Shown: piece by piece, positions 23,441 to 32,833 of the stretch
Layout of the letters: every line of letters starts with the position of its first letter
Position numbering within the stretch: the first letter of the stretch is position 1
Notes under the pieces: generated by a model
What the model was told of the DNA's origin: nothing
Database searches by the model: none
Seen by the model: only the letters and a program-made list of their open reading frames with translations
Program-made: the position numbers and the translations under genes
Assembly (NCBI RefSeq): GCF_000143415.4
Contig: NW_003314323.1
Location: 124,001 to 188,000, forward strand
Direction of reading: 5' to 3'
Origin: Selaginella moellendorffii
Lineage: Eukaryota > Streptophyta > Lycopodiopsida > Selaginellales > Selaginellaceae
Length of the DNA: 64,000 nucleotides

Positions 23441-24096
23441 TCCTTGGATAGTTTAGTTCTCCAAGAATTTGTTCACTGCGCGGAATAGCTAGACAAACTG
23501 CCGTTGACTATTTAGTCAACGATGCTTATAAAAATATCTGATGCTCTCGCCTTTATCAAAGTTATCAAGTCGGGTTGCTGCATTTTTAATTCTTCCAACC
23601 TTTTTTTTTGTTTTTATGAAGTTTCATTTTTCATGAGCAACTTTATCGAGGATGACTGCAATGAAGTACTTGCTGTGGTCCCTGAATCTGCCCTGCCCTA
23701 GACCCTGCAAACAATTATTATCCAACCAACTGTAAAAGACTGTGCTAAAACACATGCTAAGGCAGCACTTCGCGTTCCAAGAGCAGCAGGGATCGATGTA
23801 CAAGTCAAACCCCGCTGATATGAATATTACCATATCAGTGTCCTCAAGATTCTGAGATCAGTAATCCACAACCAAGTCCTTGAAAGGCTCACAGTAAAAA
23901 ACAGGGGGGTGTTTTGTCGCTCTCACATCGTTTATCACCGAAGTCTCCCAAGTAAATTTGTCTTATCAGTAGAAGTGCGGCTACAAGGTGATGATACAGG
24001 GTGCATAGGCATAAAAAAAAACCACGCAGAACTAAAACCCTGTAAAAAATACCAACCAAACTCAGATTTTGCTTACTACTATAATTCAAAGGCTGA
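23441..24096. other. spacer between TTI2 relic and inverted-repeat arm
   Basis: No gene recognised. One short palindromic phrase, GTTGACTATTTAGTCAAC (about 23503-23520), is a near-perfect dyad of the TTGAC core. The remainder shows stops in all frames. Confidence 0.5.
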
Positions 24097-24638
24097 CTTT
24101 TCCCTGCGATTTCACATCGCCCACTTGGCCACCTGTGGACGATTGTTCTTATAGTTCTGGTCGCTAGGCTCAGCGTTCCTCCCACCCAATGCATGTTGCC
24201 TTAATCCCCGACTTCTTGTTTCTTTGCATGGTTCGTAAAAGATTCTTTTTCTCGATGTTGGGCATCACGCTTGCTTTGACGTCAATAATGTCTGATGAAA
24301 CCATCTTTGTCCATGGTCTAGAATCTACCAAACGATCCTAAATTTTGGAGAATTACTTGGTAGCGAAATAAGATGCCTCTAAATTTACTAGTAGCAAGCA
24401 CCATTCTCGAAGTGATGAAACTCCGTCAAATCATGCAAAATAATCTTCCTCTTTGAGATCCTGGAAATGTTGGAAGCCATGTGACAATCTGAACAAGCTC
24501 TGATGTTCTTCATTACCTGGATGGTCGTCCTTGGCTGTCTAAACTAATGTGTGGAAGAACCCAAATGAAAAAATAAAAGAACATTTTCTATTACAAAAGA
24601 ATAGTGCTGTACAAAAGAATGTAAGTACATGGAAGCTC

Positions 24639-25610
24639 TCAAAACTGGCCACAGTCCGCGGGAGTCGTCGGAAACCTCTTGCTGTCGGTGCAGTAGTCGT
24701 AGATCATGTAGTTGTCCTTGACCCACTTGAGCTTGCTCTTGGTCTCCTCGTCGGTGCTCTGGAATGCCTCTTGCTCCCACCAGTTGCCCTTGGGAGCACT
24801 GCACGACTCCACACCCCCTGCGCAAGCATCCACGCTGAATCCCTTGTACGCCGCGACGAATGGAGCGTGATCCCAGTTGATCTTCTCCAGGCCGCCGCGA
24901 GTAGCCCAGTCGTCTCCGTTCCACAGGCTCGAGTAGATCCCCATTGGCTGGCTCTTTGGGAATGGGATCCCGATGGCTTCGTTGTTCTTGTGGACACGCA
25001 GAGGGACATCGTCCACATAGAATCTGGGGGACCAAAACCACAGTTTGAGCGATTATCGAAAAGTGTTAGCAAAAAACTTACATGATCTGCTGCTTGTTCC
25101 AGAGGACGGAGTAGCTGTGGAAGTCCTGAGTGGGGTCGAACCAGAGGTAGTGTCGCTGCTCCCGGTTTCCAACGCCATTGGCGAAAACGTTGGTCTGGAC
25201 GATGTATGGCTGCCCGGAAACGTTCCCCAAGAACTCAAAGTCGATCTCATCGTGCTTGTCGGTCTCCGAGGACATGTAGAATGCCGTCACAGTTCCAGCA
25301 GAGTCTTTGGGAACCAGCTTGATCTTCATGCTGATATGACCGAACAAGTATTTGCTGCGGGACCCAAATCCAGCACCTATCATGCAACAGGACTTGATCA
25401 GCAAAACAGAAGCTTGGGACAGGGATTGTTACCTGAAGCCTTGTCGAGAACAAGCTGCATTTCGCTGCCACCGTTGAGCACTCGCGTATGATCATTAGCC
25501 CATCGGACATAGTAGTTCTCAGAGAAAGAAACATCTGACTTTGGTGGGAGACGAGCAGAGAGCGCAAGCTCGACCAACAACAGCAATGCAATGACTTTGA
25601 GAGCACCCAT
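24639..25610 (-). CDS. xyloglucan endotransglucosylase/hydrolase (XTH), right copy
   Basis: Exons 25433-25610, 25082-25376 and 24639-25023, identical in length to the left copy, give a 285-residue protein. Signal peptide [18 protein letters not shown], catalytic DEIDFE, NVS glycosylation site and C-terminal cysteines are all kept. Differences from the left copy are few (for example LPPKSD for LPPNSD, VPKDSAG for VPNDSAG). Conservation of frame in both copies, while the PsuG relic beside each has decayed, argues that both XTH genes are, or were until recently, under selection. It probably acts in the cell wall on xyloglucan. Confidence 0.95.
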
Positions 25611-26229
25611 TGCTCGATCGAAACTCCTGGTAGGAACAGAAGACTTGTATGATCGAAGGCTTGGGATGAAACTTCGAATACTGGAGTTTGCAATGGTTGC
25701 CACTGGAGTGGTGATGGAGATTTATAGATGTTGCCATTGCCGCGGAATAAACGCGTGATAGGAAGAAGCATGAGTTGCAGCCTTGGAGGCTTACTAAGAT
25801 CCAGCTCAAGAGAGAGTAAGGTCGCCATAGGAGGAAGCTTCTGCGCGAGCGAGGCTCGAATGGCAAGAGAGGATTGGCTGTGTGGCAAGAAGTTTCTCGT
25901 GAGAAAAACTGAGCTCGTTGCCCATCTGTGATCCAATACAGCAAAGCAAGACGAAATTCAAAACCAATAAACGTGTTGATGTTGATCGTTTCTACCTCGT
26001 AAGTACCTCACTTTCAAGTAAATTAGTTTTTCCGTGTCTGGCATTAACAGCTGTGGTGTTTTGTCCGTTGCCACTAGCGACATGCCGCGGGAAGTATAAT
26101 CTGTTGAAAGCACAGGAAAAGAAAAAGAAAAAAACAGGCAAGGAGTGGTGAACCCAACAGATGGGAAAAAGAAACAGTGTTGTCACGTACGCGTTTTGTG
26201 GACAACATTTCTACCAATCGGGGCCGAGT

Positions 26230-27411
26230 GTCATGACGATTTAGAAAAGCTGTTGTCAGAGCAGTTGCAATCTTCGCACCAACGAGTGCATTATTCTTCA
26301 CGAGCTGGATATCTGTCAATTGTAGCAAAGAAAAACTACCAAAAGAGGACTACCAAACAAAAGGATACTTGCAGCCAATGAATCGCCTCCAGTGAGCTCG
26401 TTGACGCGCTTGAGCAAGAATGGCGTCACAGAATTACCAGCAATACCTCTGCTCCTATAAAAAAAAAACACGTAGGAATACCAAGAGCGAAGTCACTGAG
26501 ACGTACTCTGCTTCATGCAATGCCGATTGTGTGGCCGATTCCACGTTCTTAGCTGCCGCTGCATGCTCTGCGGGTACCCGATCAAAATGCCTGAACCCAA
26601 TCCAAACTTCGTGTTTGCCTCTGCAGTGTCAAGTTAGAATCGATAACCACGATGGCTAGAGCTTACCTATGATGTCTGCGCATTCCTCCACGCTGTCTGC
26701 TCGGCAAGGTGCTTTGCAGCCACTGTTAGGAGTAAAAAATGCTGGAAATTCATCAGTTGAGTAGCTAACAACCGTCACTCCTTGAGTTTCCTGCAAATTG
26801 TTTCATAGTAAAACACCCGTGCGCTATACGATGGTCTTACCAGGTATTCAAGTGTTCGTGGAATGTCAGGGGTTGATTTTACCCCTGCACAAACCACCGC
26901 AACAGGAGTTTTACCCAGTTCTGTCAAGTCTGAGGACACGTCCATAGCTTAATAGAAACAAAGTTAAAGACACAACATTGGGCTTACTTGACGCTCTGTC
27001 GATGAACTCCTCCCATACCTCCAGTTACGAATACTTTGATTCCCCAAAGGCTCCTCTTTTAGAAACTACCTTTGAAAAACTGTGGAGAACAAGAGAAAAA
27101 AGAGCTTACGACAAGGAATGTCGTGGCTGGCCGTCTTTGAAACCGTGGTACAAAGCTTTGCAAGCCGTTCAAGCTCAGCCAAGCTCAAGCTTATGCATGT
27201 GCCTGTTAGAGCATAAAAAAAAAAAACAAAAAGCATACCAATGCACGGAACATCGTCTAAAATGGCACAGCCACGTTCGCTCTCACAATGAACTCCACCT
27301 CTTTAGTTGTATGGAATTTTTTAGGGTAAGGCAAGCAAGAAAATCACTGGAATGGAAGTCGGAGGAAATAAAGAGCGCGATAATGGTGGATTCCAGCGCA
27401 ACACTGGAAAG
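26230..27411 (-). pseudogene. pseudouridine-5'-phosphate glycosidase (PsuG/IndA) pseudogene, right copy
   Basis: Same exon order as the left copy. This copy keeps the AELERLAKL stretch (about 27165) that is lost on the left. It lacks the exon coding for RRGNGATTVSATM, deleted cleanly between the intron's CTCCACAG and TTCAAAGGTAG (about 27085). It also has lost about 12 bases spanning the ISHG codons near 27375, and bases in the VPATIAIL part near 27265. The glycosidase core is therefore broken differently from the left copy, so the two decayed mainly after duplication. Confidence 0.75.
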
Positions 27412-27549
27412 AGCAGAAATTGTAAAGCCCTAAACCAGTTTTCGCAATGAACAAGCTCGGAAAAAAAGGTGACTTATGTGGCCTTTAAAGTTAAAAGCGG
27501 AAGGGTATCCTCTAGGGTTTGGCATTTTCTTGCAACAGAGAAAAGGGAG

Positions 27550-28455
27550 ATGGAGATGAACGCAAAGACGATGGAGATATTGTTCCCCAATCTGCTAGAC
27601 AAGTACCAGGTAACAAAGACTATAGGAATGGGTGGATTCTCGAGGGTGTTTGAGGTGATCCGTTTGAGAGATGGGAAACACTTTGCGTGCAAAACGAACA
27701 GCATGATGGGCGACGATAAACTCATACTGCAAGAGCTCAAGATCATGGCCCAACTGAGGCACGACCCAGGCGTGGTTCGTCTTGTCGGCATTGTGCGTGA
27801 CTTGGGTTTCTGCCACATCATAATGGAGCTGTGCGAAGGAACACTCCTCTCAAGGCTTCCCTTGGGAGAGGACGAGGCGGCACTTGTGGTGGCGAAGGTG
27901 GCGGGGACGTTGCAGCGGATGCATGCCCTAGGGATGGCTCACAATGATATAAAACCGGGAAACGTTCTAATAAGCTATGACAGCGAGGTAAAAGTGGCGG
28001 ATTTTGGCCTCTCTTGGCAGAAGGGGCAGGAAAAGGGGGCGTTGATGCGCGGTGGAACTGCGCGGTACATGCCCCCTGGGGAAAGGTTCAAAGAATCTTG
28101 TGATATTTGGGCGCTGGGCGTGACTTTGTACGAGATGCTCACAGGAAAGATTGCATATGAGGAGCTTCAAACACCTCAGGTTCTCAGCGAGTTGGAGCGG
28201 TATGAAGATTTGCCCCTTATTCTCTTCGACTGGTCAAGGGTTCCGGTGTTAGCCAAGGATTTGATGCTGGGGATGCTAAATCTGGACAAGAAAAAGCGAT
28301 TGACGGCAGCCCAGATCTTGGAACATCCGTGGATCAAGCGGATCACTCAAAATTACAATAGGCCAGCCCCAGAAACAAAGGTGGAGGTCGAAGCAAAACA
28401 GGATGTGAGAACTGAATTGATAGTGGGAGGACAAGCTTCCGTGCCAATGTACTGA
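27550..28455 (+). CDS. small stand-alone CAMK-like Ser/Thr protein kinase (right copy)
   Basis: A 301-residue kinase, nearly identical to the left copy: glycine loop GMGGFSRVF, lysine in FACK, HNDIKPGN catalytic loop, DFG, MPPGE and ILEHPWI. It differs by a few substitutions (LVGI for LIGI, NVLISYDSE for NILVGYDGE) and a four-residue insertion (AKQD) in the C-terminal tail. Upstream, in-frame stops near 27433 show that coding starts at MEMNAKT or at most at MTYVAF (27469). About 350 bp separate it from the helicase start, same strand. A 3' stub of a third copy is at 46315-46653. Confidence 0.88.
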   Translation: MEMNAKTMEILFPNLLDKYQVTKTIGMGGFSRVFEVIRLRDGKHFACKTNSMMGDDKLILQELKIMAQLRHDPGVVRLVGIVRDLGFCHIIMELCEGTLLSRLPLGEDEAALVVAKVAGTLQRMHALGMAHNDIKPGNVLISYDSEVKVADFGLSWQKGQEKGALMRGGTARYMPPGERFKESCDIWALGVTLYEMLTGKIAYEELQTPQVLSELERYEDLPLILFDWSRVPVLAKDLMLGMLNLDKKKRLTAAQILEHPWIKRITQNYNRPAPETKVEVEAKQDVRTELIVGGQASVPMY

Positions 28456-28494
28456 CTGCGAAATTGCCCACAAGCAATTGGAGATACACGAAAA

Positions 28495-28700
28495 AGTTTT
28501 AGTCGATGTTAAGACAGACTATTAGCTATGTCATTTCACCTTTAGGTTTCCTTTTAAACCAATTAGCCCTGACTGGGAATATTCACTTTCATGAAAAAAT
28601 TTTAGTCGGTGTTAAGATAAATCGAATATTAGCAGCACCACAATATTCCTGGTGCCGTCATTTCACCTTTAGGTTGGCTTTTAAACCAATTAACCTGGAA
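28495..28700 (+). repeat. short imperfect tandem duplication between kinase and helicase
   Basis: Two units share TTTTAGTCGATGTTAAGA-like starts and the phrase TCATTTCACCTTTAGGTT followed by CTTTTAAACCAATTA. The left arm (about 75-215) has only one unit. A short inverted repeat, GGCACC...GGTGCC around an ATATT core, lies in the unit and also at 119-141. Likely promoter or 3'-flank DNA of no coding value. Confidence 0.6.
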
Positions 28701-28805
28701 AATGACCGAAGCCCTAAGTTAGTGTCGGGAATATCCACTTTCATTTTTTTCACCCTAAACACGAGGAATTTGATTGTGGAGCAAGATTTCTTGCGCGCCC
28801 GCTGC

Positions 28806-31800
28806 ATGGCGGACGATGGGGAGGGGTTGCGATCCAGGCGGCTGCCCGTGCGGCGCCTCAAGGCGACGATCGTCCAGAAGGTGGAGATGAACCGGGTCAC
28901 GATCATCCTCGCCGAGACTGGCTCAGGTTTGCCTCTCCTTTGCTCGGATTACCCCTCTTTCGGAGCTTAGCAAGGGAATGTGGGTCTAGGAAAGAGCTCG
29001 CAAGTCCCGCAAATGCTGCTCGAGGAAGGGTTCGCCCCCATTCTGTGCACGCAGCCGAGAAGGCTTGCCGTGGTCGCCGTGTCCAAAATGGTGGCCGAGG
29101 AGCGAGGCTGCGAGCTTGGACAAGAAGTTGGATTTCACATTGGTCAGATGAATAGGACAAGTTCCAGGTAAATGCTCGATCGTTCTGAAAGTTCTAGTCT
29201 TTCCTTGATGTTTAGTTCTTGGGAGCTTTTTCCTTTTAGCTCCCCGAGTTCTTGGAGTTCTGTGGTTCTTTCTTTTGATCATAGATGTCACGGCATTTTT
29301 CCAGCTCCAAAATCGTCTTCCAGACTGCCGGTGTTCTTCTAGAGGAGATCAAATCGAAATGCGTGGCTGCTCTTTCTCACTACAAGGTGGTCATACTGGA
29401 TGAAATCCACGAGAGGTCTGTGGAGTCAGATATGGTTCTTTGTTGCGTCAAGATCTTGCTCTTTCGGAACAAGAACACACGGTGGGCTTCTTTTCGTCTC
29501 TATTGTTTCTGGATTTCTCTTGCTAATGTGATTGCTGCTGCCATAGTCTGGTGCTCATGTCTGCCACCGCTGACTTTAAACGCTATGAAAACTATTTTGC
29601 CGAGCTTGGCGAAACAGTTGAGAAGCTGGCTGTCTCGAACTTGGCCTCGAAGATCCAGCAACATCTGTTCCAGTGCAGCGTGAAGTATCTCGACCAGGTT
29701 CTGTATATTTTATTTCATTCGCGTTTATTTTTATCTTTCTGTTAACAATCCTCTGTCAGGTCGTACAACAACTTGGAAACAAGGAAGAGCACTTGTCTGT
29801 AATGAACTCGTTGGAGCAAAACCCCTCTCCCTGTAAGACCGGGACTGATATTGGGATGGAGATACAGCACCTGATTTTCGATCTTATCGCTCACATCCAC
29901 AAAGATGAGCCTGATCGCAAGAAGGGAATTCTGGTCTTCCTGCCAACTTATCGTGCCTTGGAAGAGCAGTGGTCTCCCCTCACGCAACGGGCACTGGATG
30001 TGGAGATATTTGTGCTCCACAGTAGCATTGACATCGACCAATCTTTGGAAGCAATGGAGGCGTACCATTCAGTGAGGAAGGTCTTTTCTTTCCTCAATTC
30101 TCCGTCTTGTTTCTTCTGAATCCTTCTTTTCTTTCAGGTGATTCTTGCGACTGATGTCGCCGAGTCTTCAATTACAATCCCGGGAGCATCGTTCGTCATC
30201 GACTCATGCCGCTGCCTAGAAGTGTTTTGGAACTCGAAAATGAAGAGAGACGCTCCCCGGATTGTCTGGGAGTCGAACTCACAGGTGAGAAGTTGTCTTT
30301 GTCCTCCAGCCAGACACCGTATCTTTCTCCTTTCAACTGTAGGCTGAACAACGTAAGGGACGCACAGGGCGTACCTGCGATGGGACTGTCTTTCGCATGG
30401 TGCCGCGAACAATGTACGCGACATTCAACAAGTTTGAGGTTCCCGCAATGCAGCTCTTGTCTTTACGAAAGCAAGTACTGTCACTGTTTTGTGCTGAAGC
30501 ACGAGCTTTGAATGATGCGTTGGGTACGTCTCAAGTTTGCTCGTCGTTTTCTGAATCGGAAATTTTATGTTTTGTTTTTCCAGCATTCTTCGATAAATGC
30601 CTGAATCCACCACATCCAGACACTGTTTATGATGCTTTGGAGTCACTTGAAGCACTGAACGCTCTACAGCCCGATGCTAGAGGGAAGAAGTTGCCGACTC
30701 CATACGGACGAATACTTGCGTCTCTTCCACTATCTTTGGAGGCTTCTATGCTTGTCATGGAGGGCTGCGAACGCGGGTACCTGAATGAGTGTGCTGTCAT
30801 AGCTTCTGTGCTAGACACTACGCCGAGTCCGATTATCCTACCTTTCGGAGCACACTATTCTTTTCAGTACTTCCAGGAATCACAAAATGGTGTCAGGCAA
30901 TCTCGTCAAGCTGCTCTTCTTGGCAACCTCTGCGCGTTTGAATTCTGGCAGTGCGTCTTGAAGGTACGACTTCGTTTGTTTCTTTTCCTTGCCTCTCCTT
31001 GATGTTTTTCACACAGGACAACTATCGATGGCAAAAGCTATCGCACGAATTTTTATCCTCAACGATCGTCACCGTTCATGGAGAGGAGTCGGAGAAGGAA
31101 TTCTGCAAACAGCATCACCTTTCTTTGTTTTCACTCAACGCTGTCGCTGAGCTCTGTAAGTCTTTCAAGTTTTAGAACCAAACTTGATGTTTGCTTTGTT
31201 TTTGAGGCAGCTAGTTGCGTGCTAGAAGTTATGCATCGGTGGAGACCACAGTCAATAAAGCTTCTAACAGGACCTCCATCTTATTATACGGCTTTCTCCT
31301 TCCAGCACCTCTGCTTTCATAGCCAAGACGACGAGTCGTGCCTGGGACTTCCGTATGTTTCAAATGGGAGCTTCCACAACGAGAATAACCAGTCAGATTT
31401 GCTGAAGATCATTGTGGAGGTAACTTGTTTGAACCCGTGCTTTGGTTTTCCAACACTTACGATCCACTGTTTCAGACTCAAGCAAGATACTTAGAACCGC
31501 AGAGTAATTACGAGTCAATCCATTTTCCTAAAGAAGAGGACGGGAAAGTGCAGTGCGTGTACTTCCGTAGAGGCTCTTGCGCTAAAGGAAACGGCTGTGA
31601 GTTCTCACACTCCGTCTCTTCCACGCCAGTATGCAAGTTTTTCTTGTCCGGGGATGTAAGTGTCAGCTTTTTAACTCGCATTATTCTCAAGCGATTGTAT
31701 GGCAGGGATGTCGCTATGGTGCTCATTGTCGATATAAGCACGACTCGGATGTTCCACGCTGGGACAATCGTCTTGAGCTTGACGAAGACGTAGCTCAGTT

Positions 31801-32463
31801 TCCTACGGTGCTGTGTTCTTCCACTCGAAACTTGGAGGGCACCATGCTAGTTTTTGGAAGGCAGGCACTGTCTTATATCCATCAGCTGCAAGATCTTGCT
31901 ACTGCATCCATCGCGGTAGCTTGCAACGAAGGTTCTCAGCTAGTAGCAGAGAAGTATGATTCATCTCTCTCTACCGTGATCCTGGACTTGCCTTCGAGAA
32001 TCCAGATCCTTTGGGGGCTCAACGCATCGTCTTTGGTTACTTCCTCCGCGGAAGAAGCGAGAGAGCTCCCAGACTGGACGAAAGTCAAGTGCATCGTCTT
32101 GAACTTTCCACTCAGGAGCATCAGCGATCCAGATCAACACAAGGCGTTCTTCCAGGAGATTTTCCACTTCTTGGCAGTGACGCACCGCAAGCTCAACTTA
32201 CTCCACAGTGGACTTGTGCTGCTTCTCACTATGACCAACATCGAATTTTGCCAGTGCCAGGTATTGATTGTTCACGATTTTCGAGTGATCTTAAGTTTGT
32301 TCTTTGGCTCTCACAGGTAGAACGAGCTGGTCGAGAGAATTTCCTCTTCCTCCAGTCCTCCACGGCAGTGGATCCAGCGTTTTTCAAGGGGAGCTCTATC
32401 CGACCGCCAGTAAAGCTCGTCACTTACATCTTCAAGCTCGTGTTTCCCCGGAGGTTTCTTTGA
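28806..32463 (+). CDS. DEIH-box helicase with two CCCH zinc fingers (Arabidopsis C3H31-like)
   Basis: Thirteen exons (28806-28926, 28990-29167, 29305-29481, 29547-29697, 29760-30080, 30138-30284, 30343-30523, 30584-30963, 31017-31155, 31211-31419, 31476-31655, 31706-32260, 32317-32463) give 961 residues. Helicase motifs: Walker A AETGSGKS (36-43), TQPRRLA (Ia), DEIH (132-135), MSATAD (III), ATDVAESSIT (V) and QRKGRTGRT (VI). After the helicase-associated domain come two zinc fingers, C695-x7-C-x5-C-x3-H713 and C721-x8-C-x5-C-x3-H740. The plant family member At2g47680 has the same layout. It should unwind or remodel RNA; partners unknown. All junctions hold phase, so this copy is intact, unlike 46830-49920. 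Confidence 0.93.
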
Positions 32464-32539
32464 TGAGGTTATCTTCGTTTTGTTCCCGCCCGGAATTTTA
32501 TCTGCACCGTCGGATCTATTTCAAATTTTTGCCTGTCCT

Positions 32540-32833
32540 AGAACAGGAGCGACCTGGGAATCCATCAAGAATGCCGAGGTCTACTCTCCAAATCCGATAC
32601 TCATCGTCCGTGGCGACCAAACAGGCAAGCAGCAGTGGCAAAATCCCCTCGGCATTGCAAGATTTCAAGGCTGTGATCTCGCCACGGCCACCAGGCCTTC
32701 GGTGGATGCTTCTCGCAGTATGGCGCGCAGCCCAATTCCAATGTATGCCCGGTGGGACTGCCAGGAGCTCTCCCGGTTCTCAACGAGAGGGTCGTGAAAT
32801 TCGCCTGGCGCTCAAGTCCGATCTCTCTCTCGA
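32540..32833 (+). pseudogene. GatB exon 1 fragment
   Basis: Matches the 5' leader and exon 1 of the intact GatB at 51208, from the leader phrase CCTAGAACAGG through [10 protein letters not shown], but with several indels (for example loss of the [10 protein letters not shown] segment), and ends abruptly at GATCTCTCTCTCG, where the F-box repeat block begins. It sits only about 80 bp after the helicase stop and marks the boundary between duplicated unit 1 and unit 2. Confidence 0.85.

Larger units (their letters stand above)
24097..28566. repeat. right arm of large inverted repeat
   Basis: Reverse complement of 73-4668. Carries XTH (-), PsuG relic (-) and kinase (+) and continues, uninterrupted, into the helicase gene. 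This suggests that it keeps the ancestral arrangement while the left arm is the inverted derivative. Confidence 0.9.
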
